This document shows positions 39,631-48,676 of a DNA stretch of 64,000 nt, piece by piece (position 1 is the first letter of the stretch; each line of letters opens with the position of its first letter). Made by a program: the position numbers and the translations under genes. Source of the DNA: Saprospiraceae bacterium. Lineage in GTDB: Bacteria > Bacteroidota > Bacteroidia > Chitinophagales > Saprospiraceae. Where the stretch lies: contig JADKGI010000008.1 in assembly GCA_016722285.1 (NCBI GenBank), forward strand, positions 124,001 to 188,000. Reading direction: 5' to 3'. The notes under the pieces are model-generated. The model saw nothing but the letters and a program-made list of their open reading frames with translations, had not been told where the DNA came from and made no database searches.

Positions 39631-40971
39631 TCAATTAAAAAGGTAGAAAACAACATAAGACAAAATAAAACCGGTAATGCCTATAATGCTGGAGGCAATG
39701 GTCCAGGTTCGCATTCCATCTTTTTCAGATAAGGTCAGATATTGTTTGACCAGCCAGAAACCACTATCGTTGAGATGTGAAGCTGCTGTTGCACCTGAGG
39801 CTATGCAAATCACTATGGCTGCAAGTTGTATATCATTAAGATGATACGATGTTAATAAAGGAGCAACAAGTCCTGCTCCTGTAATCATAGCTACGGTGGC
39901 CGAGCCCTGCAAAACTCTGATGAGCAATGAAGCAATAAAAGCAAAAACAATAATACTCAGGCCCGCCTCCTGCATTGATTCGGCAATCATTTTGCCGGCT
40001 CCTGTATCTATCAGAACCTGCTTAAAAACACCTCCTGCTCCCGTAACTAATATGATTATTCCGGCAGGATAAAGGGATTTAGTGGTTATTTCAGTAAGTT
40101 TTTCATTTGAAAGGCCAGAATTTCTTCCTAAAACATACCATGCAAGAACATTGGCTATGATCAGGGCTGAAAACGGATGACAAAACATTTCAGCGAGATC
40201 ACTTACATATACATTTCCTAAAGTAATAATTTTGGTATTCAATAAAGTATTGATAATGATTAAAATAATTGGAAGTAGTAGCAGGGGTAATACTTTATTT
40301 ATATCGGGATTTTTATCCAATGTTTGGTGAAGGTCAGTGTTTTCCGGAATATTTATAATCAGTCTGTTGCCCAAATATTTACCATAGACTATCCCACTTA
40401 AGTATGCGGCCGGAATTCCAATCAGGATACCAACAATAATGATATATCCTAAGGGCGCCCCTATTCTCTCAGCTACCGCTAAAGGGCCCGGAGTAGGTGG
40501 TATAAATGCATGTGATACACCCAGGCCTGCCAGCAAAGGTACAGCATAATGAATTATCGCTTTACCAGTCTTATGGTGCAAAGCTGTTATGATAGGAAAT
40601 AGAATAATAAATCCCACGTCAAAAAAGACAGGTATTGAGACAAGAAACCCTGTGAACATCATAGCTAGTGCAGCATTTTTTATTCCTGTTTTAGAAATGA
40701 TCCAGTTAGCCAGGGTTGTTGCTCCGCCGGTATGCTCAAGGATACCACCAAAAATGCCTCCCAAACCGACAACAGTGGCAACAAATCCAAGTGTAGATGC
40801 CATTCCATTCTTGATGGTATCCATGATGAGTCCTGGCTCCATTCCAGCTATCAAAGCGGTTATGATGCTTGTAATCAACAAAGAGAGAAATGCCGGAAGT
40901 TTTAATTTTAAAATCAGAAATAAAAGAATAACTATACCACCAAAAACTGCAATTAATAGTATAGAATTCAT
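39631..40971 (-). CDS. GntP family gluconate:H+ symporter
   Basis: The 446-residue inner-membrane permease has about twelve helices and GntP motifs such as GLGGIFGGILEHTGGATTLA, PVFFDVGFIILFPI, FIPPTPGPLAVAERIGAPLG and ASHLNDSGFWLVKQYL. It likely imports gluconate or a related sugar acid. The gluconokinase/6-phosphogluconate-dehydrogenase remnant immediately upstream strengthens the gluconate assignment. It is the last gene of a minus-strand cluster that begins with the oxidoreductase genes. Confidence 0.92.
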   Translation of the reverse strand: MNSILLIAVFGGIVILLFLILKLKLPAFLSLLITSIITALIAGMEPGLIMDTIKNGMASTLGFVATVVGLGGIFGGILEHTGGATTLANWIISKTGIKNAALAMMFTGFLVSIPVFFDVGFIILFPIITALHHKTGKAIIHYAVPLLAGLGVSHAFIPPTPGPLAVAERIGAPLGYIIIVGILIGIPAAYLSGIVYGKYLGNRLIINIPENTDLHQTLDKNPDINKVLPLLLLPIILIIINTLLNTKIITLGNVYVSDLAEMFCHPFSALIIANVLAWYVLGRNSGLSNEKLTEITTKSLYPAGIIILVTGAGGVFKQVLIDTGAGKMIAESMQEAGLSIIVFAFIASLLIRVLQGSATVAMITGAGLVAPLLTSYHLNDIQLAAIVICIASGATAASHLNDSGFWLVKQYLTLSEKDGMRTWTIASSIIGITGFILSYVVFYLFN

Positions 40972-41028
40972 GAAGAAAAATTTAAATGATTAGGCAATAA
41001 TTGAAATTTTATATTTTCAAAAATGGAA

Positions 41029-41567
41029 TCATAATTGGTTCCATTTTGTATAATAGTGCTTCCCAGTGGGATCTTCATCAAGTTGGTATGTATGGGCACC
41101 GAAATAATCTCTTTGGTCTTGTCGTAAATTAGAAGGTGATCTTCGTGTAATCAGGTATTTAAAATAATCTAACGATGAAGTCAGGGTAATGTATGAATGG
41201 TTGCTTAATGCCAGTCTGGAAGTTAAAGAACAGAAATTTTTTATATTTTCTAAAATGTAGTCTTGAATAAAGGGAATAGATATAATATCATTCAGGTACT
41301 TTTTTATGTCTATTCTCAATATCCTGCCGATAGTATATGCTAAATGAAGGTTATCATGAGCGATTTTAATATCAGGTTTAATTTTTCTAAGCCAGGTAAC
41401 CTATCTTTATGGGTCAAAGAGATGCAGGATGCCATTTTTTTAATATTCGAGGATGAATGAAAATCATTACCATCAAAAAATAATAGTCCCATTTTTATTG
41501 TCAGGCCTTTTCCGACAGATGTTTTGCCGGTACATGAAACTCCCGTTATAAAAATGACCTTTTTCAC
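41029..41567 (-). pseudogene. Hybrid remnant: gluconokinase head joined to 6-phosphogluconate dehydrogenase tail
   Basis: The first part (GTG start at 41567) reads VIFITGVSCTGKTSVGKG and FFDGNDFHSS, then HKDRLP, the gluconokinase P-loop and DRLPWL region. The last part (to 41029) reads QDQRDYFGAHTYQLDEDPTG, the unmistakable C terminus of 6-phosphogluconate dehydrogenase. The frame changes near 41400; one added base restores DRLPWLRKIKP and links both parts in one frame of about 179 residues. The rest of gluconokinase and most of Gnd are missing. It cannot have either full activity. It could be a deletion relic of a gntK-gnd pair or an assembly collapse. Confidence 0.75.
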
Positions 41568-41588
41568 ATCTGCTAATGATAAAGTGAA

Positions 41589-42641
41589 CTACCTCAAATC
41601 ATTATTTATACTTTCAAGGATTTCACTTCCGGGGCAAAGTTGTTTTTCAACTAATTTGTTAAGGGGTGTATTTGTGGTATTAATGAGTTCGTTTAGTTCT
41701 ATGCTTTCATTATCAATATAAAGAAGTCCTGTCAAAATTTCCTCCCTGGATTTTGATTTATGGATGGCTGAAATAATAGACAATTTGTCTTCAGGGTCCC
41801 ACTCAGGTGATATTTTATTAAGCCGGATCAAAGATCCGTCATGCATTTCTACCAATTTAATCTCCTTGTGGTCATATGTTGTGGTAATTTCTTCTTTTAT
41901 GGGCACAAAATCAAGTGTGGATAGAGCTTCATTGTGTTCCCTGACATAATCATACGACTTGGTCGAACCTTGATTATTATTGAATGTTACACAAGGCGAA
42001 ATAACATTTATAAATGAAAAGCCTGAATGTGACAAAGCAGCTTTGATGATGGGTATTAGTTGAGATTTATCTCCACTAAAACTTTGAGCTACAAATGTGG
42101 CACCCAACTCAATGGCAAGTAAACACAGGTCAATTCCCTCAAATGTATTCTTATGTCCCGACTTGGATACTGATCCATAGTCCGCGGTGGCAGAATCCTG
42201 GCCCTTAGTGAGTCCATAGCAACCATTATTCATGACAATATAGGTCATATTCACATTTCTGCGAATGACATGAGTAAATTGCCCCATGCCGATTGAAGCT
42301 GTGTCTCCATCTCCCGATACCCCGAGATAAACCATTGATCGGTTTCCTAGATTTGCTCCGGTTGTGACAGATGGCATACGACCATGCACAGCATTAAAAC
42401 CGTGAGAATTGCTAAGAAAATAAGCAGGTGTTTTTGAAGAACATCCTATGCCGGACATTTTTGCCACTTTATGTGGTTCAATATTCAGCTCAAAACAAGC
42501 ATCAACAATAGATGCACTTATAGAATCATGACCACATCCTGCACAGAGGGTAGAAATAGAACCTTCATAATCTTTGCGAGTATATCCAAGAGGATTTTTT
42601 GGAAGTCTTGGGTGCGCAAATTTTGGTTTGATATATGACAT
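41589..42641 (-). CDS. korB: 2-oxoacid:ferredoxin oxidoreductase, beta subunit
   Basis: KorB binds thiamine diphosphate and a [4Fe-4S] cluster and works with KorA to oxidise a 2-oxoacid (probably 2-oxoglutarate) to acyl-CoA with ferredoxin reduction. It has TLCAGCGHDSISASIV with the CxxC cluster ligands, GIGCSSKTPAYF, and the TPP motif GDGDTASIGMGQFTHVIRRN ending in NNGCYGLTKGQ. The length of 350 residues is typical for the enzyme in aerobic Bacteroidota. It follows korA after eight bases. Confidence 0.94.
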   Translation of the reverse strand: MSYIKPKFAHPRLPKNPLGYTRKDYEGSISTLCAGCGHDSISASIVDACFELNIEPHKVAKMSGIGCSSKTPAYFLSNSHGFNAVHGRMPSVTTGANLGNRSMVYLGVSGDGDTASIGMGQFTHVIRRNVNMTYIVMNNGCYGLTKGQDSATADYGSVSKSGHKNTFEGIDLCLLAIELGATFVAQSFSGDKSQLIPIIKAALSHSGFSFINVISPCVTFNNNQGSTKSYDYVREHNEALSTLDFVPIKEEITTTYDHKEIKLVEMHDGSLIRLNKISPEWDPEDKLSIISAIHKSKSREEILTGLLYIDNESIELNELINTTNTPLNKLVEKQLCPGSEILESINNDLR

Positions 42642-42649
42642 GACTATGT

Positions 42650-44456
42650 TTAGTTTGAAGGTTGAAAAGATTGCTGATGAATTTGTTTCAAAATAAGATC
42701 AGCAGTTATTGGCGTACCATCGTAATTTAGTATTTTCAAAAGCTTCTTTGGACTTATTTCTAATTCATTGATCAAAAGAGACCTCATTTGGGCATCTCTG
42801 TTTTGCTCAATTACAAATATTCTTTTTGTGCGAATCTATAAATTCCTTAACTCTGTTATTAAAAGGGAAAGATTTTATACGCATGGCATCGACCGTTTCA
42901 CCTTCAAGTTTAAGAATGTCAATGGCTTCTTCAGTGGCATGTTTTGAAGTACCAAAATATATCAATCCCGTTTCGGAAAGATCGGTGGTGTTATAAAAGT
43001 CAGGGCCAGGAATTAGTTTTTTTGCGGTTTCCAATTTCTTCACCAGTCTGTCCATAATGCGAACATAAGTAGCAGAATCTTCGGAATAAGCAGCATATTC
43101 ATCATGTGAACTACCTCTGGTAAAATAAGAGCCTTTTGATGGGTGCGTAGCCGGGAGTGTTCTGTATGGTATTCCATCATCATCTATGTCTTTGTATCGT
43201 CCCCAATCTTTTATGACTTCTAAATCGCCTTCACTTAAGACTTTACCTCTTTTATATTTTCTATTATCATCCCACTTAAAAGGCTCTGTCATGTGCTCAT
43301 TCATTCCTAAATCAAGATCAGTCATCATGATGACGGGAGTTTGCAATTGTTCAGCATAGTAGAATGAATCTGTCATCATCTGGAAGCATTCTGTAGGAGT
43401 TGATGGTATAAGCAGCACATGCTTGGTGTCTCCATGTGAAGCATATGCAGCTGAGATTAAGTCAGATTGTTGGGATCTGGTGGGCATACCTGTAGAAGGA
43501 CCTGCTCTTTGGACATCAACAAGGACGACTGGAATCTCCGCATAGTAGGCTAATCCAAGAAATTCACTCATGAGAGAGAGTCCGGGACCACTGGTTGCAG
43601 TAAATGACCTGGCACCATTCCAATTGGCTCCGATTGCCATGCCAATTGCTGACAGTTCATCCTCGGCCTGTACAATAGAAAAATTATTTTTACCTGTTAT
43701 CGGATCAATTCTCAGTTTTCTGGCATAATCTTCAAAGGAGCTGACGAGAGAAGTTGACGGGGTGATTGGATACCATGCTACGACTGAAGCTCCGCCATAT
43801 ACCGCTCCAAGTCCAGCAGCCGCATTTCCATCAATCATAATAGCATCGCCAACCAGATTTCTTCTTTCTACTCTGAACTCCAGCGGAAAATTATAATTAT
43901 CTCTGATATAATCACTGCCTAAGCCTAAAGCTTTCATATTAGGAGCTATAAGCTTTTCTTTGCCTTTGAACTGATCAGCAAATAAATCTGAAATCACTGT
44001 AACATCAATATTCAGCAATTTTGCGATTGCCCCGACATACACAATATTCTTAAAAAGCTGTTTTTGCCTCGGATCAATGAATTCCCGGTTGCAAATCTCC
44101 ATTAATGGCACACCAATCATATGAATATCTTCTCTTAAAAATTCATCATGGAGCTTCTTAGTTGAGTCGTAAAGAAAATATCCACCTGTTTTTACACTCG
44201 ATATATCTTTTTTAATACTTTGGGGATTGACACTTACCATTAAATCAATACCTTCTTTCCTACCCAGATATCCTTTTTCACTTACCCTGACTTCATACCA
44301 TGTCGGTAGTCCCTGAATATTTGAGGGAAAAATATTTTTGGCCGATACCGGCACCCCCATTCTAAAAATTGATTTTGCAAAGAGGTAATTGGCGCTTGCT
44401 GATCCTGTACCATTTACATTTGCAAACCTTACAACAAAATCATTTACTCCACTCAT
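42650..44456 (-). CDS. korA: 2-oxoacid:ferredoxin oxidoreductase, alpha subunit with fused gamma domain (frameshifted)
   Basis: The gamma domain comes first (FANVNGTGSASANYLFAKSI), then the pyrimidine-binding alpha domain (ITPSTSLVSSFEDYARKL, SGPGLSLMSEFLGLAYYAEI, VQRAGPSTGMPTRSQQSDL). The frame breaks in the T run at 42825-42829, just after EFIDSHK. Removing one base restores RIFVIEQNRDAQMRSLL and the C terminus to the stop at 42650. The repaired product is about 601 residues, the normal length. The Met at 44456 is preferred because its ATG overlaps the preceding stop in an ATGA junction. Confidence 0.92.
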
Positions 44457-46235
44457 ACATAACAAATGTGACCTGCTTTAGCAGTATTATAAAAAAACTG
44501 TTTCATATCCCACGCTGCGGTTGGGCACCGTTCAGCACACAATCCGCAATGAAGGCACATGTCTTCATCTTTTACCATGACTCGGCCGGTCTTTAAGATA
44601 TCGGACACTAAAATGTCCTGTTCTTTGTTGATAGCCGGCACCAAGAGTTTCATTCTCAATGTATCTTCCGAATCTTCATTTTTAATAAATGAAATACAGC
44701 TGGTTGGGCATATATCCATACAGGCATCGCATTCAATACATTTATTTTCGGTAAATTCTGTTTGAACATCACAGTTGAGACACCTTTGCGCTTCCTTAAA
44801 CGCCGTTTGTAAGTCAAAACCCAGTTCCACTTCTTTTTTTCTATTTCGGAGAGTATCCTTTTTATTTGCCTGTGGGACGATATACCTTATATCTGTAGTA
44901 ACATCACTATCATAACTCCATTCATGGATTCCCATCTTGGTACTAAATAGCTTAATATCAGGGTTAGGTCTGTCTTTTATATCTTCATTCTGACAATATA
45001 AATCTATGGATATTGCCGCTTGATGCCCATGCGCTACAGCAGTTATTACATTTTTTGGCCCAAATGCAGCATCCCCTCCAAAAAACACTCCTTCTCTGGT
45101 GGAACAAAAAGTTTTTTCATCAATTACCGGCATATCCCACTGATCAAATTCTATTCCTAAATTTCGTTCAATCCATTCAAATCTATTTTCTTGTCCGATT
45201 GCAATAATCACGTCGTCTGCCGGATAAAAAGCCTCTGGTTCACCTGTCGGGATTAATCTTCGCTTACCATTTTCCCAATGAGCATTGACTTTTCAAAATA
45301 CATCCCTGTCAATTTCCCATTTTCAATAGCAAATCTTTTTGGTACATGATTTTCAAGAATGGGAATATCTTCATGCATGGCATCTTCTTTTCCCAAGGCG
45401 AAGCTTTCATTTCAACAAATGGGCTTCGGACTATCACTTTAACATCCTCTCCACCGAGCCTTCTGGAAGTACGGCAACAATCCATTGCAGTGTTACCACC
45501 TCCTAATACTATTACTTTTTTGCCAATTTTATGGGTATGTTCAAAGGCAACACTTGCTAACCAATCAATGCCTACATGAATATTCAATTTTCCTTCTTCC
45601 CGTCCAGGCAATACCAGATCTTTGCCTCTTGGTGCACCTGTACCAACAAACACTGAATCATATCCTTTTTTTAATATATCTGTTAAACTTGTTACATATG
45701 TATTAAAGTGAGTAACAATATCCATGTCGAGGATATAATTGACTTCCTGATCCAGTACTTCTTCAGGAAGTCTAAATGCGGGTATCTGGCTTCGCATCAT
45801 TCCGCCCCCTTTCTTCTGATCATCATAAATATGCAGTTCATATCCCAAAGGTGCCAAATCTCTGGCTACTGAAAGTGCTGCCGGACCACCCCCAATTAAT
45901 GCTATTTTTTTTCCGTTTTTAATTTTTGGAATATCTGGCAGCAAATGCGTAATATCATCTTTAAAATCTGCAGCTACTCTTTTTAGCCTGCAAATAGCAA
46001 CGGGCTCTTCTTCAACCCTCCCTCTCCTGCATGCTGGTTCGCATGGACGATCACATGTTCTTCCCAGTACTCCCGGGAAAACATTTGACTCCCAATTTAT
46101 CATATACGCCTCCGTGTATTTGCCGGCTGCGATTAGTCTGATATATTGCGGTACAGGAGTATGAGCAGGACACGCATATTGACAATCGACTACTTTATGA
46201 TAGTATTCAGGGTCATTTACATTAGTAGGGTGCAT
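44453..46235 (-). CDS. GltD-like FAD-dependent oxidoreductase with C-terminal 2[4Fe-4S] ferredoxin (two frameshifts)
   Basis: The repaired product is about 594 residues. It has an N-terminal Fe-S domain (CQYACPAHTPVPQYIRL, CDRPCEPACRRG), an FAD Rossmann motif (IALIGGGPAALSVARDLAPL), an NAD(P)H motif (VIVLGGGNTAMDCCRTSRRL) and a ferredoxin tail (CIECDACMDICPTSC, CLHCGLCAERCPTA). Frame breaks lie near 45395, where one base restores SPWEKEDAMHEDIPILENH, and near 45290, where one base restores FEKVNAHWENGKRRLIPTGE. It resembles the GltD/NfnB type and is coupled to korA by an ATGA overlap. It probably exchanges electrons between NAD(P)H and the Kor ferredoxin pathway. Confidence 0.88.
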
Positions 46236-46298
46236 AATATACCTTTATATTGTAAGCTAGTTTTCAAAATATTTATTACATTTTCAACTATAGAACGG

Positions 46299-46306
46299 CA
46301 AATATA
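46299..46306 (-). promoter_or_regulatory. Putative -7 box (TATATTTG) of the GltD-like/kor cluster
   Basis: On the minus strand TATATTTG matches TAnnTTTG and ends 64 bases before the ATG at 46235. AT richness makes a chance match easy here. Confidence 0.35.
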
Positions 46307-46385
46307 TAATTAATTATTATTTCGAAAAATATTATTGCAATCAGAATCAAAAATGAACTTGATATAAGCCATTATCTGAGCTACT

Positions 46386-47237
46386 TCAAAGGATACTTTT
46401 CAAATCAATCCTATTTCCAAAAATAACACGTCCGGATTCATTTTTTACAATATTACCGCAAGCTACATCAAGGTCATGTTCGAAAAACAGAAAGTGATTA
46501 TTGTTCAAAGCTTTTTCATGCAGTATTTGCTTTTCTTTCATACTTTCCATTGGTTTCATATCATAAGCCATGACATAAGGTAGTTGAATGTGATGATGCG
46601 ATGGTACCAGATCAGCACAATATATCAAAGTATTGCCCGATGGCAGGCTGATGTAAGGTATCATCATTGCTTCTGTGTGTCCATTCACAAAGCTTAATGA
46701 AATGTTTTCCGAAAATCTAACTCCTTCTTCGACATCAATAAATTTCATAATGCCCATATCTTTTAGAGGAACAAAATTTTCTCTGAGAAAAGAAGCTGCT
46801 TCTCTTGCATTTGGAGAGTAAGCCCATTTATAATGAATCTCATTTGTCCAATATGTTGCATTGGGAAATACCGGCACAATATTGTCATCTTTATCAAATG
46901 CTAAGGCGCCGCCAACGTGATCAAAATGAAAATGCGTAATCAATACATCCGTGATGTCTGATGGTTTCAGATTAATTTGAGCTAAAGCCGTGTCAAAATC
47001 CTGATCATCATGAGGGTAAAAATGCCTTCTGAATTTTTCATCCTGTTTTGTGCCAACACCAGTATCTATCAGAATTTTTTGCAAACCATCTTCTATCAAC
47101 AGGCATCTCATTTGCCATGTGCACAGATTTTCTTCATCTGCCGGACACATCTTATTCCACATACGTTTTGGTACAACGCCAAACATAGCACCGCCGTCTA
47201 ATTTGAACTTGCCGGTTTCGATGATATGTAATTTCAT
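46386..47237 (-). CDS. MBL-fold metallo-hydrolase
   Basis: The 283-residue protein has the metallo-beta-lactamase metal motif THFHFDHVGG, with Asp in the dinuclear site, a later GHTEAMMIPY and IYCADLVPSHHHIQ. It resembles the lactonase-like group (AHL lactonases, methyl-parathion hydrolase relatives), but the substrate cannot be told. No signal peptide is visible. It begins 18 bases after ribH on the same strand, so the two are probably co-transcribed. A quorum-quenching role would be speculation. Confidence 0.87.
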   Translation of the reverse strand: MKLHIIETGKFKLDGGAMFGVVPKRMWNKMCPADEENLCTWQMRCLLIEDGLQKILIDTGVGTKQDEKFRRHFYPHDDQDFDTALAQINLKPSDITDVLITHFHFDHVGGALAFDKDDNIVPVFPNATYWTNEIHYKWAYSPNAREAASFLRENFVPLKDMGIMKFIDVEEGVRFSENISLSFVNGHTEAMMIPYISLPSGNTLIYCADLVPSHHHIQLPYVMAYDMKPMESMKEKQILHEKALNNNHFLFFEHDLDVACGNIVKNESGRVIFGNRIDLKSIL

Positions 47238-47255
47238 GGAGATAAGTATTTTAAT

Positions 47256-47774
47256 TTAAAATCCAATCTTTTTATTGTCCCCAGATTTTATATTCTCTGC
47301 CAGATGAATCATTTTGATGGCAGTATGTGCGGCTTCTACACCTTTGTTACCATGCTTCCCTCCTGATCTGTCTATAGCCTGCTGCATATCATTAGGGGTA
47401 AGTACTCCAAAAATTATTGGTTTTCCGGATACTAAACTTAGATTCATAAGACCAGTTGCCACCGCATTACTTATATATTCATCATGTTTAGATTCACCTT
47501 TTATGATACAACCTATGCATATGATTGCATCCAGTTTCTTATTAGATAGGAGCATTTTTGCAGCGGATGGAAGTTCAAATGCACCAGGAACTGCAACAGA
47601 TGTGATATCGTTTTCTTCACACCCATATTTAATTAATTCCTTAAAGCAGGCATCTTTCATAGAAGATGTGATATCACTATTCCATTCGGAAGTAATGATG
47701 GCAATTTTGGACTTGTTTAGATTTATTGATTCTAAACCTGATGATTCTGACAGGTTTTTCTTTTTGGCAGGCAT
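47256..47774 (-). CDS. ribH: 6,7-dimethyl-8-ribityllumazine synthase
   Basis: RibH condenses the pyrimidine amine and dihydroxybutanone phosphate in riboflavin synthesis. The 172-residue protein has a lysine- and serine-rich N-terminal extension, then KIAIITSEWN, VPGAFELPSAAKML, CIGCIIKGESKHDEYI with the catalytic His region, and FGVLTPNDMQQAIDRSGG. The frame is intact. A strong terminator hairpin lies 22 bases upstream of its start codon. MBL hydrolase follows it. Confidence 0.95.
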   Translation of the reverse strand: MPAKKKNLSESSGLESINLNKSKIAIITSEWNSDITSSMKDACFKELIKYGCEENDITSVAVPGAFELPSAAKMLLSNKKLDAIICIGCIIKGESKHDEYISNAVATGLMNLSLVSGKPIIFGVLTPNDMQQAIDRSGGKHGNKGVEAAHTAIKMIHLAENIKSGDNKKIGF

Positions 47775-47795
47775 ACAAATTAATTCATTTTTGAT

Positions 47796-47834
47796 AAAAA
47801 AAAAGGCAGAATTTAAACGTAAATTCTGCCTTTT
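47796..47834 (-). terminator. Rho-independent terminator of the TPR gene
   Basis: A perfect 15-base inverted repeat, AAAAGGCAGAATTTA at 47801-47815 and its complement at 47820-47834, encloses the loop AACG. On the minus strand it is followed by a nine-base U tract (47796-47804). This is the clearest terminator in the window. It ends transcription 24 bases after the TPR stop. Confidence 0.88.
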
Positions 47835-47857
47835 AAGTTTATCGCGTCGAAAATTAA

Positions 47858-48556
47858 TTATTGGCCTAATCTGGCTAATAATTTTTCGGCATCCTTAAAT
47901 TCATTTGAATTCGGGTATTTGGACTTTATTTTTTGAAGTTGCTCTGTAGCTTCTTTGGTCTTTCCCTGAGAATAATACAATAAAGCAAGCTTGTGCAGAT
48001 AATATGGTGCAAGTAAGTCATTCTCACTCTTATTTGCCGCATCTTTATAGTAATCCAAAGCTTTATCCTTATCTCCCAATTCTGCATGTGCGTCACCCAG
48101 TGCCCCCAATTTCATAATAGATGTAACATCATCTTTTGCACTATAATCTTCCAGATAAGACAAAGCATCTTCATATTTACCCAAATTCAGGTAAGATATT
48201 CCTGCATAATAGTGGGCAAGGTTAGCCGCTTTTGTGCCACTATAATTATCAATAATACCAAGAAATCCATCAAATCCGCCGCCTGGATTTTCCAAAGCCA
48301 AAGCAAAAGAGTCTTTTGCAAACACTTCTTCAGCTTTATACATTGAGTTTAAAGCGTCTTTTTCTCTGGGGCCAATATATAAGTACTTATAAGCAAAATA
48401 GAATGCTGCCAAAATGGCAATACCCAATATTACATAAGATATTAGTTTCTGATTATTATCTAAAAAATTCTTTGCTGAAATTTGGCTTCCTTTTACTTCT
48501 ACCACATCTACGATTTCATCAGAAGCAACCGAAGGCTTACCTTTTCTTTGTGCCAT
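47858..48556 (-). CDS. TPR-repeat inner-membrane protein, YfgM-like
   Basis: The 232-residue protein has a short cytoplasmic N terminus, one membrane helix (LISYVILGIAILAAFYFAYK, about residues 38-57) and a periplasmic TPR domain with repeats such as ANLAHYYAGISYLNLGKYED and LGALGDAHAELGDKDKALDY. The order matches the YfgM/TPR_21 group, which interacts with the Sec translocon region in E. coli. The same role here is inferred only. A promoter box lies upstream and a strong terminator follows. Confidence 0.85.
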   Translation of the reverse strand: MAQRKGKPSVASDEIVDVVEVKGSQISAKNFLDNNQKLISYVILGIAILAAFYFAYKYLYIGPREKDALNSMYKAEEVFAKDSFALALENPGGGFDGFLGIIDNYSGTKAANLAHYYAGISYLNLGKYEDALSYLEDYSAKDDVTSIMKLGALGDAHAELGDKDKALDYYKDAANKSENDLLAPYYLHKLALLYYSQGKTKEATEQLQKIKSKYPNSNEFKDAEKLLARLGQ

Positions 48557-48582
48557 ATTAACTAGTTTTTAAAAAATTTGCG

Positions 48583-48590
48583 CAAAGGTA
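48583..48590 (-). promoter_or_regulatory. Putative -7 box (TACCTTTG) of the TPR gene
   Basis: On the minus strand TACCTTTG matches TAnnTTTG and ends 26 bases before the ATG at 48556. Together with the terminator at 47796-47834 this makes the TPR gene a single-gene transcription unit. Confidence 0.5.
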
Positions 48591-48676
48591 ATAATTCCCG
48601 ATTTAAATTTCATAAATCGCAGGATTTTATGTGATATTTTTTTAATTTGTAATGAAGTTTTGCTTTTTCAAGCAAT

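Noticed and set aside
39631..46235. A novel gluconate-ferredoxin system
   Set aside because: The permease and the kor genes are on one strand, but the gene between them is a broken remnant. The cluster is better read as two adjacent units.
46386..47237. Assignment of the MBL hydrolase as a quorum-quenching lactonase
   Set aside because: The HxHxDH motif is shared by many MBL enzymes, and the riboflavin-gene neighbour gives no support.
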